Below are positions 42,601 through 51,955 of a stretch of 55,169 nt of DNA, piece by piece. How positions within the stretch are numbered: position 1 is the first letter of the stretch; each line of letters starts with the position of its first letter. The position numbers and the translations under genes are program-made. Origin of the DNA: an uncultured Nitrospiraceae bacterium. GTDB taxonomy: Bacteria > Nitrospirota > Thermodesulfovibrionia > Thermodesulfovibrionales > Dissulfurispiraceae. The DNA is taken from NCBI GenBank assembly GCA_903822005.1, contig CAIJNL010000030.1, forward strand, positions 1-55,169, given 5' to 3'. The notes under the pieces were generated by a model. It saw only the letters and a list, made by a program, of their open reading frames with translations, did no database searches and was not told the DNA's origin.

Positions 42601-43582
42601 GCATTATCTGGCGCACCGCGAACTTGCCATCCTTGTCTACGGGCACCGGCAGCCCGAGCGCCTTTACCTTATACCCTTTTGGCACTTTTTTACCGTCGAC
42701 CGTGATAGTACCTCCCCGTACAGGGATGTTGCCCACAACCCGGCTGTTCTCGCCATACCCGATAAGAGATTCGCGTTCAGGACTCTCCTCATCCTTCATT
42801 GGAGTGCGGTTAGCGACGAATTTCAGTTCTTTTGGAGAAGTCTCATCGAACCTGCCCTTTTCATCGTATACACGCAGCAGATAATAGATGGTCTCCGGTG
42901 TGCCTGCCGGGGGAGACCATACAACGCGCTCATTGATATTGACCTGTACTGTGGCAATCGGGGCCTGCTGAATCGTCTTGCCCTTTTCGAATATCCTTAT
43001 CTCGGCCTTGCGTACCCAGAGCGCATAGTTCGAATAGGTGAAAAAGCGGACTTTCGCAGCCTTCTGCGCCGCATTTGGAGTAGTCCAGACATTTAATGCA
43101 GGGCGCACCACGAGCGGATCATAATAGACCCGTATGTCCGCTTTTTCGAGTGCCACATCAACGCAGCGCTGCCGGTCCGCCTCTCCGCGGCCCGATTTCT
43201 CGGCGTCGAGCGGCACCCCGTCGATGGTAACACGCATCGGCATATATTCGGGCTTCTGATTCGGACCGCACGAAAGCTCTGTCTTCCCTGGTGCAACGGG
43301 CTTGACAGCAGTTGCATTGCCCTTCACATCACTTGGCACTCTGACCGGCATCTCCTTCTCCGAACTCGGCGGGGTCTTGAGACATCCGCTGCACTCGGTT
43401 GTGCTGTGGTCAAAGATCTTGCCGCGTATTCTTGCTGAACGCTCTCTTTCATCGATCTGTTGAACGGATTCAGTGCTGAAGACCGCGTCGCCTGCAAAGA
43501 GCCCGCAGGGCAAGCTGATCGTACATGCCGTAAACAGAACTGCTTTCCCGAAGACCCTGAGACTGCGGCATTTATTTGTCAT
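39638..43582 (-). CDS. Large outer-membrane beta-barrel protein paired with the giant repeat protein
   Basis: A 1,314-residue protein with a signal peptide (about 1-30, LFAGDAVF). An N-terminal periplasmic part of about 400 residues includes ECSGC and Ig/carboxypeptidase-like segments (VRGGTITVDGKKVPKGYKV, RNISIPDNDFFFVGLIDIT). A porin-like region with many alternating beta strands then runs to the end (GVFVNAIGAF, terminal Phe as in outer-membrane proteins). Residues 850-915 form a Lys/Gln/Ala-rich disordered insert (KKNVPQTSAGGNKAQPQEKD), probably an external or periplasmic loop. Its start overlaps the previous gene by 11 bases with GAGGTG as ribosome binding site, so the two proteins are made together and probably form one surface complex. 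No TonB box or plug domain is evident. Confidence 0.82.
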   Translation of the reverse strand: MTNKCRSLRVFGKAVLFTACTISLPCGLFAGDAVFSTESVQQIDERERSARIRGKIFDHSTTECSGCLKTPPSSEKEMPVRVPSDVKGNATAVKPVAPGKTELSCGPNQKPEYMPMRVTIDGVPLDAEKSGRGEADRQRCVDVALEKADIRVYYDPLVVRPALNVWTTPNAAQKAAKVRFFTYSNYALWVRKAEIRIFEKGKTIQQAPIATVQVNINERVVWSPPAGTPETIYYLLRVYDEKGRFDETSPKELKFVANRTPMKDEESPERESLIGYGENSRVVGNIPVRGGTITVDGKKVPKGYKVKALGLPVPVDKDGKFAVRQIMPAGPHSVEVLLRDEKDNGASFRRNISIPDNDFFFVGLIDITAGYRSTSGQANIVTQDSDNYSKKEYIDGRGAFYLKGKIKGEYIITASADTREQPVQNLFRNLDSKDPQYLLRNIDPNRYYPVYGDDSTITDDAPTQGKFYVKLEKGDSYVMWGNFKTQWTGTELTQYSRGLYGLNVMIKPDSTTQFGERTTQINAFAAEPGTIASREEFRGTGGSLYYLRNMDITQGSERVWVEVRDKDSGFAIERNQLAPAQDYEINYLQGRIVLRSPLPSTADGSTLVMTSMLNGNPVYMVVTYEFVPGMTALSDLAYGLRGTQWVGDYLRLGLTGYQQGEEAARQRLYGTDLMLRYKPGTWVKGEFARSEGPGTTTLTSITGGFDFNQQQGRNGKANAYRVEGAIDLSEIWSREKGRLTAYWQNREAGFSAPGQVAFSNEATEQIGGSAQISLTKTTTLVAKLDWRDSASQTYSAGELNVKQQITDEVSVSVGARIDERTTRIANASPLLSDNGARTDAIFRVDYRPVIKKAQVPAGAAKANSSEASTDQAAADKKNVPQTSAGGNKAQPQEKDKTTVKQKDGEVKKTDDAKMPDLVYAPWNIYGFVQETLTRTGNRPENDRYGIGGGWQITPRLKAGAEISTGDGGLGGKLLGDYKIDDRSNVYMTYTNETDRPDMQFRGRIGSLVLGSGYKISKEVRLYDEVKSVNGAGPDSLVNTFGIDYAPTDRWTFGFKGEMGTISDPLAGDLKRKAGGLSVAYKFDKTKYASALEYRDESGTNGHRSTWLMKNAFGLQLDPSWRVLTKLNFSFSDASQGAFYDANYLEFVIGAAVRPVRNDKLNALLKYTYFMNEPSPSQVSSGGLIVDYAQRSHVFSVDAIYDLLPWLSIGVKYGLRIGELSQPKVSDTWYSSVADLMVGRIDLHFIKEWSGIVEVRRLTVYEAHDSRSGVLVGLYRQITKNLKIGAGYNFTNFSDNLTDLSYRSRGVFVNAIGAF

Positions 43583-46500
43583 GACCGATCACCTCTTCTT
43601 CACACGTGAGAGGGTAACGGCCCTTGCGGCTCTTCCATGCATCTTCGAGTATGCGTCGAACGGCCCGCATCCTGTCGTTAACCAGAGCGGGCGGTTCTTT
43701 GCCGGCCCTGTATGCGATCCTCGCAACTGTGGGCCTGTCTTCCATCTTTTTGTCCAGACCACGCACCTTTGCTTCCCACTGTTTCAGTAGTTTGGCCGAG
43801 CCCTGTTCGAACGCGGCATCGGTCAGTTCAATGCGGAAAACGCGATGCACTGCCGCTCCAAAGTTCATTTTTACCATCTTGCCGCGCGTGATCCTGACAG
43901 TCAAAGGATTCTCCGTAGTTATGCGATAGCCCGACGGCAGGGTCCTCTCATCGAGTTTGAGCAGGAAGTTTGAACCGCGGTCCGCGTTCGGGATCTCCGG
44001 ACATGGTATGTGGAAGCGGCCTTCGGAATCCGTTGTAATCAAAAGACCTCTTACTGTAGCGAGCCTCACATTTGCAATACCCGGTTCGCCTTCGTCCTGG
44101 TAGCCGTTGCTGTTTTTATCATCGAATACCTTGCCGATAATGTCCGGACAGTCGAAAGTCGTGTCAGGAATGACCCTTACCGTGGCCTTGGCTATATTGG
44201 ATACCATCGCGTTGGCTATGTAGTTGAGCGCCCAGGCCTGGTTGGTATATTCCCCCTCTGTAACGCCCGATCCGACAACAAGAATCATCCTGAAGATCTT
44301 CTTTTCGCCTGCGGCAAAGGTAAGATTGCTCCATGTCATGGTCCTGCCCGTGATCGCCGGCTCAGCCGCGACGCCATTTAGGTTTGCGCTGCCGGTGCGG
44401 TATCTGAAACCGGGCGGTATGATATCGACAAGATTGATATTCGGAATCTGGGCTGAGAGTGTGTTTGTGGCCTCTATGGTATATGGAACCAGATCGCCCC
44501 GCGTAACATTGATCAGGGGCGTCCTCTTGATAACTATAATCGCGCCGCCCAGTATCGGATCAACGGGTATGTGGTTGTTCACCACGCTTGCCGTGGATGC
44601 GCTCATTGTAAAACTGAGATAATATGTCGTGGGCTGTGCCCCGCTTGGCGCTGTTGCCTGGGTCTGTACGGCATACGTCGGCCCGCCCGGCACCGTAAAA
44701 GGTCCGCTGGTTGCCGGTATTATGCCTGAAGGCCCCTGCACATACCCGATTGGCGGAGTAACGCTTATGGCATACACGCCTGCTGGCGCACCGGCCAGCA
44801 GCAGGTACTGGTAGAACCCGTCAGAACTTGTCACCTGTGTTGCGTTCGCCACTCCTCCGAGAAGTTGAGTCGCGGGATTAAAGCCGCCCGGTCCTGTAAG
44901 CCTGACCGTTGCGCCGCTGACCGGCAGCCTGGTGACCGCGTCGTAGACCACGCCGGAGGGATCAACCGGCAAGTTCTGATTGATCACGTTGCCGCCTGAA
45001 CGCAATACCATATTTGCTATGGTCCTGGCGCTGTAATCCGGCGTCGAGTCCGTATAGCCTGGATCCTGCGACACCGGCGTCCCATAAAGAGCGCTGTTGG
45101 ATGTGTGACGGAAGCGCAGCTCATAGCCGCTGCCGGACGGCAGACCTGAAATCGTCCATGTGCCGTCGGCCGCAGTAGTAGCAGTGCCCAATACCGCATT
45201 GCCCTGCACAGCCTCAACACGCCAATTCAGCAGCCCGGGTTCGCCCGGCTGCCTGGTCTGATCACGGGTAATACTGTTGTACCAGACTGTGCCGCTAAAA
45301 CTTCCCGTCAGACCTGTCCTCTCACCAAACAGGTAGCCTGTGCCCGCGGTGGCTATGGGCAATGTAATGGAGCTTATGCGGTTTTGGGCGGCTGCAGAGG
45401 TAAAGCTGGCATTATCTACAGTACCGGGAGGATTTCCGGGAGATTCACGGCCATCCTGATAGATGATCGGCTGGGTTTCCGTCAGGGTATAAACACCGCT
45501 GTTCAATCCAATGAACTGATAACTTCCGTCCGCCGCCGTTGTGGTGGTACGGTTAGCGGACCCTGAGAGGGTAATGGTCACACCGGCTATTCCGCTTTCT
45601 CCTCCATCCATGCTGCCGTTATCATTGACATCATGATAAACGAAGCCTCTCAGGCTGGAGGCGTTTTCCCGGAAGTTGTAGTTGATACCGCTCGTCCCTG
45701 AGCTCACTACGATTCCAGTAACCTGGTTCAGGGCGGCCGTGCCCGTCGGTGTTCCATTAACTGTGCCAATCTGAGTGCCCGAGTTTCCGGGATAGTCGCC
45801 AATGCCCGCCGGCTGGGATTCCGTGAGAGTGTATCCCGCAGCATTAGAAGGACGCAAGCCCGTGAAAGAATACGTGCCGTTAGCAATCGTCGCAGTGCTC
45901 AGGCTAACTGCAGCCCCCTGATCATCGGTGCCCGTCAGCGTAATGGTAACACCAGGCAGCTCTTCTCCTGCGTCATAGCTGTTGTTGTTGTTGAAATCAT
46001 GGTATACCCTGCCGCTGATGCCGCCTGACAGCACTTCGCCGAAGTTGAAAGCTGCAAAAGCACTGGCGGCATTAAAAGGAATGGCGCTGATCACATTGGC
46101 AACAGTGGTATTGCACCCGGCGCAGGCAACCCCGTTGACAGTGCCTTTTGATAATTTGCCATCTAGATAGGCTGATGGCTGGGTCTCGGTGATGCTATAC
46201 CCGGAACCGTTGGCGTTACGAAGACCGGCAAAGTTGTAACTGCCGTCCCCAATGGTTGTTGTTGTACAACTGGGAATTGTTGCGCAGATATTGGAGCCCG
46301 AAGCCGTAGTGCCGGCTGTGGTTGTACGGTCGGCATAATCAACGGGTTGGGACTCGGTGAGTGTATAGCCCGCTCCATTACTGGCAGGCAGTCCGGTAAA
46401 GCTGAAGCCGCCGTCCGCTGCCGTGGTAACCGAGCAGGCCGGATATACGCCGGCCATAACCGTACATACATTGGCGCCACTCGAGGTAATACCGGAGAGG

Positions 46501-49500
46501 GCAATGGTCACCCCTGCAATGCCTGCATCGATTCCGCTGTTGTATGCTCCGTTATTGTTTACATCAAGGTAGACGCGACCGCTGATAGAGCCGCCCTGCT
46601 CACCGAAAAGATAATCCGAACCGACCTGACCTGTTGCGATAACAATTCCGGTGATTACATCATTGCCCGCATTGCCGGTCGGAATTCCCGCAACCGTTCC
46701 GCGGCTGTCTATACCGTCGGTGTAGTTGGTCAGGGGTGCGATAGCCTGGGACTGCTCAGTCAGAGTATAGCCGGATGCGTCACTGGCAGGAATATTCACA
46801 AAGCTGAATGCGCCGCTCGAATCAGTGACGACATTACAGCTGGCAATATACCCGCAGACGGAACCGCCAGCCAGGGCGGTCCCTGAAAGCGTAACCGTTA
46901 CGCCGGGAATGCCCGGCTCTAATGGGTCCTTTAATCCATTGTTGTTCAGGTCCACATATACAAAGCCGCCGAGCACCGTTCCCTGATGACCAAAGTTATA
47001 GTTCTGCAAAGAACCGTTTGACAGTATGGCAATAGTCTGCACATACTGGGTGAGGACATCGCTGCCTGCTGTGCCGGCAGGAGAACCTGAACCGGTGCCA
47101 ACCTGCGCACCGGTATGGGTAAGTCCGGCGGGTTTTGTTTCTGTGACGCTATATGTGCCGGGCAGCAGATTTGTGAAACTATAGCCACCACCCGCGCCGG
47201 TCGTAGTAGTCGTTGGTCCGACTGTTGCACTCAGATAATCCGTACCTGTCAGGGTAATCGTAGCCCCGGGAACGCCGACAGTTTCACCTGCATTCTTCGA
47301 CCCGTTTCCATTGGTATCAATATAGGAATAGCCGGAAATGCTTGCATAGCGCTCCTCTCCAAAATTGTAATTGCTTGCAACGCTGCCGAACACGAGTACA
47401 AGATTCTGCACCTGATTGACTGTAGGGCCGCCTGCAACCAGGTTGCCGGCAGCTGACCCGCTGCCGGTAACAGTGCCGACACTCGTTCTGCCGGGCTGGT
47501 ATGCACCCGGCTGGGTTTCAGTAACGGTATATGTTCCGGAACGCAGGCCGGAGAATTTATAGCTGCCCGTGACACCGCCCAGGGTACTGGTGGTAGTAGT
47601 ACGATTGACTGCTCCCAGATCGTCTGTCCCGGTAAGAGTAATTGTAACTCCGTTGATTCCGGTATCACTGCCATTGATAATGCCGTCGCCGTTCAGGTCC
47701 TCGAACACCCTGCCGGAAAGTGTCGCCTCGGGCAACTCGCCGAAATTGTAATTGATACCGTCTATATGCGCTCCCAGCGCGATGGCAGAAATAGAGGATG
47801 GAGTGACCGCAACAACGGTCGGAGTGCCGCCTTCGCTGCCTGCTATTGTCTTGCCGTTAACGGTGTTGGCCGGCTGGTTTGGTTGGGTAATGGCATATGA
47901 GCCTTCCGGCAGGCCGGAAAACTTGTAGCTGCCGCTGACACTGCTCAGTGTACTGGTGGTAGTGGTAAGATTGATTGCCTGGCCGTCCCAGGCCGGTCCG
48001 GACAACGTTATGGTGACTGAGTTGATGCCGGTCTCTGCCCCGTTAATGGTTCCGTCATTGTCACTATCGGTCCAGACCCGGCCGGCCAGACTGGAGGAAT
48101 AGACCGTGATGGTTCCGCTTTTAATATTGTTGTTCGTTCCCAACGTGGCTGAATTTATGTCGAGGGAGGTGGTGGCAATGGTCGCCGTGTTCGTAAAAGA
48201 ATCACTTCCGCTGCTGGGGGTAGTAACAGCGGTTACCCGAACGGGTACGGTGATGGTCCCTGTGGCCCCGCTCGAAACTGTGCCCAACGAACAGGCAAAG
48301 CTTATGCTGCCCGCCGCGCCGGTGCATGTTGTTAGCGAAAAACTTCCGCCCGTAACAGCGACGGTCGGCGTTGCCGTCAGCTCCATATTGGCAGGCAAAC
48401 TATCGGTAACGGTTACGTTATCGGCCTCGGCCAGTCCCGCCCCGCCGTTGTTGCGTACCGCAATCTTCCATATAAACGGACGCCGCAGACCGATCGTAGG
48501 TATATCCGTTGTATCACCGCTATCTCGCGCTGTTTTAGAGACCACTTCAGGATCTGCCTTGGTTCGCACAGTGGTATCCTCGGTCACCGTATTGTTACCA
48601 GGAATAGGATCGTAGCTTGCATTTGCGCGAGTCTCTGCAGAAGATACCGTCACAGTGTTGTTGGTTATACCCTTTGCAGCGCCTGTCATTATTATCGTGA
48701 CTTGTTTATTGGTGCCTGAGGTGAGATCGCCCAAAGAGCAGGTCACCGTGCCGCCGGAAGATCCCACTGTCCCGCCGGAACAACTTCCCCCTGCGGGCGG
48801 CGTGGCGCTGACAAAGGTCAGTTTGCTGGTCGGCAGCGTATCCACAATCTGCACATCGGTGGCATAAGACGGGCCGTTATTAGTAGCTCTGATCGTATAG
48901 GTTACATTGTCGTTAACGGCCACCGGATCGGGACTGTCGGTCTTGTTAACCAGCAAGTCATGGGACGGAGCGGTAAGTGTCGTGGTGGTTGATGCACTAT
49001 TATTACCGCTGTCCGTTTCTGTCGTGGAGGTACTCACTGCCGCATCGGCCTGGATTATTCCGGGAAACGCGGTCATGGTAGGCCGGACGACAATAGTCAC
49101 AGTCTGGGTCGTTGTATTGCCCGGAGAAGGCAGCGGCAATGTACCCAGATTGCAAATAACAGTCTTATTCCCCGTTGTGGTCAACGTTCCAACAGTCGGG
49201 GTCGTTGAGCAGCTTCCGGCAGATGGGCTGGATGAAAGAAAGGTTACACCATCCGGAAGCGTAACAGTCGCAGTGACATTATCCGCTGCGCTTACTCCCC
49301 GGTTGATAGCAGTCGCCACATATGTCAGACTCGCGCCAACCTGTACCGGGTCAGGGTTGTCAGTAATAGTTACCGTTACATCACTGCGCTGATCGACAGT
49401 TGAACTGACTGTGTTGCTGGTATTGTTAGAGATATTCGGATCGGCAACATCTGCAGAAAAGACGGCAGCACTATTGGTGCGCGGGGTGGTGCCGTTGGGC

Positions 49501-51680
49501 CGCACCTGCACCGTTACAACTGGACAGTCAACGTTTTCAGTACAGGCAGCAATACCCGTAAAGGTACAGGTAAGTGCGCGCCCGTTGTTGCCTGACGTTG
49601 ACGAACTGCAACTGCCGCCGACCGACGTTCCGGCCGTTGTGATTGCAGCGCTCTCCAGTCCATGGTTTGCGCCAGACTGGTTATCGATCAAGTTGGTCAG
49701 TGTATCAGTAAGAGTAATATTGGTGGAAGTCACTCCTGCCGTCAGGTTGACAATCTGCAGGGTATAGGTTAACAGGTCACCGGCAGTAACCGTGCCGCTC
49801 ACGGTCTTGACAAGCTTGAGATCGGCGGAACTGGCATTTGGCTGGGAGATCACTGTCGATCCGGAGCCGTCATTTCCAGGATTACTGTCTGCCGGGGTTC
49901 CGACAGAATTGGTGCTGTTGGCTGTGTTATTCAGGGTACCGGCACCGGTGGCTGTAACGTTAAGCTCAAGGTAAGAGGTTGTTGCCCCATTGTTCAGGAC
50001 TGTCCCTGCGGCTGTGGTGCAGTTTATAGTGGCTGGTCCCGTGACTGGAACAGCCGGGCTGCATGACCAGTATCCGCCTGTCTGGTTGGTATAGGAGTTG
50101 ACCGTGACATTTGCGGGCAGACTGTCGGTAAGCTGCAGAATACCCGTAAAGGCAGATGGTCCTCCGTTTGTTATGGACATCCGCCATTTGAAATTGTCTC
50201 CCACCACGACAAGGGCGGGTGAGAGAGCGGTGTTATCGGTGCGCAGGGCACTCTTGTTAGCGTGCAGATCGGCTGCCGCTGCCACGACCGTGGTGCTCAA
50301 GGATGCGCTGTTATTTGCCGGGTTGGGATCACTTGCCGCGCTGCCGACGCTGACAGTGTTAGTATAGCTGCCGACCGTGTCGGCACGCACCGGCACTGTA
50401 ATGGCCGGCATCGCCACACTGTTGCCCGCTGCTGCTCCGCCGCTGGCGCGGCTGCAGCTGACATTCTGCCCACTGGTAGCAGAACAGTCCCATCCGGTAC
50501 CGGATGGAGAGGCTATCACCGTAATTCCCGTTGGCACACTGTCGGTCACAGTGATGTTGCCGGGCACTTCACCAGTGTAGCGCGGGGTCAGGGTATAGTT
50601 GAAGGTCGTTCCGGTAGTGACCGGGTTGCCGACGCTCTGGCTTTTTGAAATAAAAACATCACTGCCGGCTGTCACCGTAGTATTAAGAGTGGCTGTGTTG
50701 TTGCCGGAATCAGGGTCCTGAGGGGCCCCGGATGAGGTGATCGAAACACTGGCAGAGTTGGTGAGGGTGCTTCCGCCCGAAACTGAAATCCGGCCTGTTA
50801 TCGGCCCCACAACAAAGTTGCCTCCGCTTGCGATAGTCCCTGAAAGGTCACAAGTCACTGTCTGGCCTACTTGGGAACATCCGGAAGGAAGAGAGCCCGT
50901 TACATTGAAACCCGGAGGCAAAATATCCACCACTCGTACACTGCTTGCTGTATCAGGCCCGGCATTGCTGACGGTCAGGTTATAGTCAAGGGTTGCGCCT
51001 GACTGTACGCTGGGTGAAGGAGTGCTGCTTTTTGCTAGCGACAGATTGGCGCCCTGATTAACGGTGGTCTGCTCACTTTGGCTGTTGTTGCCCATGTCCG
51101 GGTCAATAAAGCCAGGGGCAGTGCTCGTTACACTCGCATAATTAGTGATTGTTCCCGCAATGGTAGTGCGCACCCGCACAGTAACCGTGGCACTCGCCGA
51201 CACCGCCAGCGAGCCGAGATCACAGGTAAAGGTGCCCCCGGCAACCGGCGCGGGCGTCAGGTTACAGCTGCCCTGACTGGGTATCGCTGAAACAAAAGTA
51301 ATGCCTGACGGCAGTGTATCCGACACCTGGATGCTATCAATCGTAGCAGCATCTCCGTTATTAGTGACCCTGATGGTGTAGTCCACCGTGCCGCCGGCGA
51401 CCACAGGGTCAGGGCTGTCGGTGTGATTTAAAACCAGATCATAGTCGTCGGCTAGAGCGATACTGCTGAATAGAAGCACCATGATTGACCCGCAACAGAC
51501 CATAAAGCGGGCCCGGCGCAGGCCACAGGCAGCGGCCGTAAAAAAGCGGCCAATAAATTGCCATGCGGCAGCTTTCAATCCGGAAAGATTTTGTCTAATA
51601 AAAACGGCCGGACGAGAAAAATATGTTTTCATCATCCGGCCGCTATATTCCTGTCCTGATTTATTGCAGTCTATAATCAT
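43572..51680 (-). CDS. Giant DUF11 / SdrD-B-like repeat surface protein with OmpA-like C terminus
   Basis: A 2,702-residue exported protein. The long N-terminal leader ends in a hydrophobic core (CGSIMVLLFSSIALA), with cleavage before DDYD near residue 76. Eight DUF11 repeats follow (about 79-1160; motif SPDPVxxGxxxxYTIxxxNNG). Then come about eight SdrD/Cna-B-like repeats (about 1190-2230), most opening with an EF-hand-like calcium loop (SDNDGTINGAETG, DLNGDGIINGSDTG, DVNDNGSMDGGESG), a carboxypeptidase-regulatory-like domain, a ninth DUF11 (about 2380), one more B-like unit (DDKNSNGYQDEGEPG) and an OmpA-like tail (about 2607-2702) that may bind peptidoglycan. It is likely a cell-surface adhesin or S-layer-like fibre held by the barrel protein. 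Start codon is uncertain (51680 or 51635). One B repeat lacks its calcium loop (about 46170-46330). Confidence 0.85.
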   Translation of the reverse strand: MIIDCNKSGQEYSGRMMKTYFSRPAVFIRQNLSGLKAAAWQFIGRFFTAAACGLRRARFMVCCGSIMVLLFSSIALADDYDLVLNHTDSPDPVVAGGTVDYTIRVTNNGDAATIDSIQVSDTLPSGITFVSAIPSQGSCNLTPAPVAGGTFTCDLGSLAVSASATVTVRVRTTIAGTITNYASVTSTAPGFIDPDMGNNSQSEQTTVNQGANLSLAKSSTPSPSVQSGATLDYNLTVSNAGPDTASSVRVVDILPPGFNVTGSLPSGCSQVGQTVTCDLSGTIASGGNFVVGPITGRISVSGGSTLTNSASVSITSSGAPQDPDSGNNTATLNTTVTAGSDVFISKSQSVGNPVTTGTTFNYTLTPRYTGEVPGNITVTDSVPTGITVIASPSGTGWDCSATSGQNVSCSRASGGAAAGNSVAMPAITVPVRADTVGSYTNTVSVGSAASDPNPANNSASLSTTVVAAAADLHANKSALRTDNTALSPALVVVGDNFKWRMSITNGGPSAFTGILQLTDSLPANVTVNSYTNQTGGYWSCSPAVPVTGPATINCTTAAGTVLNNGATTSYLELNVTATGAGTLNNTANSTNSVGTPADSNPGNDGSGSTVISQPNASSADLKLVKTVSGTVTAGDLLTYTLQIVNLTAGVTSTNITLTDTLTNLIDNQSGANHGLESAAITTAGTSVGGSCSSSTSGNNGRALTCTFTGIAACTENVDCPVVTVQVRPNGTTPRTNSAAVFSADVADPNISNNTSNTVSSTVDQRSDVTVTITDNPDPVQVGASLTYVATAINRGVSAADNVTATVTLPDGVTFLSSSPSAGSCSTTPTVGTLTTTGNKTVICNLGTLPLPSPGNTTTQTVTIVVRPTMTAFPGIIQADAAVSTSTTETDSGNNSASTTTTLTAPSHDLLVNKTDSPDPVAVNDNVTYTIRATNNGPSYATDVQIVDTLPTSKLTFVSATPPAGGSCSGGTVGSSGGTVTCSLGDLTSGTNKQVTIIMTGAAKGITNNTVTVSSAETRANASYDPIPGNNTVTEDTTVRTKADPEVVSKTARDSGDTTDIPTIGLRRPFIWKIAVRNNGGAGLAEADNVTVTDSLPANMELTATPTVAVTGGSFSLTTCTGAAGSISFACSLGTVSSGATGTITVPVRVTAVTTPSSGSDSFTNTATIATTSLDINSATLGTNNNIKSGTITVYSSSLAGRVWTDSDNDGTINGAETGINSVTITLSGPAWDGQAINLTTTTSTLSSVSGSYKFSGLPEGSYAITQPNQPANTVNGKTIAGSEGGTPTVVAVTPSSISAIALGAHIDGINYNFGELPEATLSGRVFEDLNGDGIINGSDTGINGVTITLTGTDDLGAVNRTTTTSTLGGVTGSYKFSGLRSGTYTVTETQPGAYQPGRTSVGTVTGSGSAAGNLVAGGPTVNQVQNLVLVFGSVASNYNFGEERYASISGYSYIDTNGNGSKNAGETVGVPGATITLTGTDYLSATVGPTTTTTGAGGGYSFTNLLPGTYSVTETKPAGLTHTGAQVGTGSGSPAGTAGSDVLTQYVQTIAILSNGSLQNYNFGHQGTVLGGFVYVDLNNNGLKDPLEPGIPGVTVTLSGTALAGGSVCGYIASCNVVTDSSGAFSFVNIPASDASGYTLTEQSQAIAPLTNYTDGIDSRGTVAGIPTGNAGNDVITGIVIATGQVGSDYLFGEQGGSISGRVYLDVNNNGAYNSGIDAGIAGVTIALSGITSSGANVCTVMAGVYPACSVTTAADGGFSFTGLPASNGAGYTLTESQPVDYADRTTTAGTTASGSNICATIPSCTTTTIGDGSYNFAGLRNANGSGYSITETQPSAYLDGKLSKGTVNGVACAGCNTTVANVISAIPFNAASAFAAFNFGEVLSGGISGRVYHDFNNNNSYDAGEELPGVTITLTGTDDQGAAVSLSTATIANGTYSFTGLRPSNAAGYTLTESQPAGIGDYPGNSGTQIGTVNGTPTGTAALNQVTGIVVSSGTSGINYNFRENASSLRGFVYHDVNDNGSMDGGESGIAGVTITLSGSANRTTTTAADGSYQFIGLNSGVYTLTETQPIIYQDGRESPGNPPGTVDNASFTSAAAQNRISSITLPIATAGTGYLFGERTGLTGSFSGTVWYNSITRDQTRQPGEPGLLNWRVEAVQGNAVLGTATTAADGTWTISGLPSGSGYELRFRHTSNSALYGTPVSQDPGYTDSTPDYSARTIANMVLRSGGNVINQNLPVDPSGVVYDAVTRLPVSGATVRLTGPGGFNPATQLLGGVANATQVTSSDGFYQYLLLAGAPAGVYAISVTPPIGYVQGPSGIIPATSGPFTVPGGPTYAVQTQATAPSGAQPTTYYLSFTMSASTASVVNNHIPVDPILGGAIIVIKRTPLINVTRGDLVPYTIEATNTLSAQIPNINLVDIIPPGFRYRTGSANLNGVAAEPAITGRTMTWSNLTFAAGEKKIFRMILVVGSGVTEGEYTNQAWALNYIANAMVSNIAKATVRVIPDTTFDCPDIIGKVFDDKNSNGYQDEGEPGIANVRLATVRGLLITTDSEGRFHIPCPEIPNADRGSNFLLKLDERTLPSGYRITTENPLTVRITRGKMVKMNFGAAVHRVFRIELTDAAFEQGSAKLLKQWEAKVRGLDKKMEDRPTVARIAYRAGKEPPALVNDRMRAVRRILEDAWKSRKGRYPLTCEEEVIGHDK

Positions 51681-51879
51681 GTCCCCCCCGGGAAATACTT
51701 TAAATCCATTAAATTCAGATAGTTAGCTTCTTTTATTGCAAATCTCCAAAACTGGCTGCCCGCGCACAGAGCCGTAAGTATAGTGTATGTATCGGTATTA
51801 ATCAATATTACTTGAATATGTCAGCGGGGAGGCAGAAGTAGAATTTTTTTAAATATCAGTTATCTTACGGTCAAAGTTA

Positions 51880-51910
51880 CGCGGCTGATTCCGCCGGTTA
51901 ATCAGCCGCG
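51880..51910 (-). terminator. Hairpin downstream of the MFS gene
   Basis: A perfect 11-bp stem CGCGGCTGATT / AATCAGCCGCG with a 9-base loop, 45 bases after the MFS stop. No T-run follows on the minus strand (TAACTTTGACC), so it is a probable but not classical terminator. Confidence 0.6.
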
Positions 51911-51955
51911 CGTTACATCCTGGATAATCTTGCCCGGCAGCGCTTATAACATTAT

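Noticed and set aside
45270-51460. Long periodic DNA region that could be satellite or CRISPR-like
   Set aside because: It is coding throughout, and the repeats are DUF11 and B-like protein domains diverged at DNA level.
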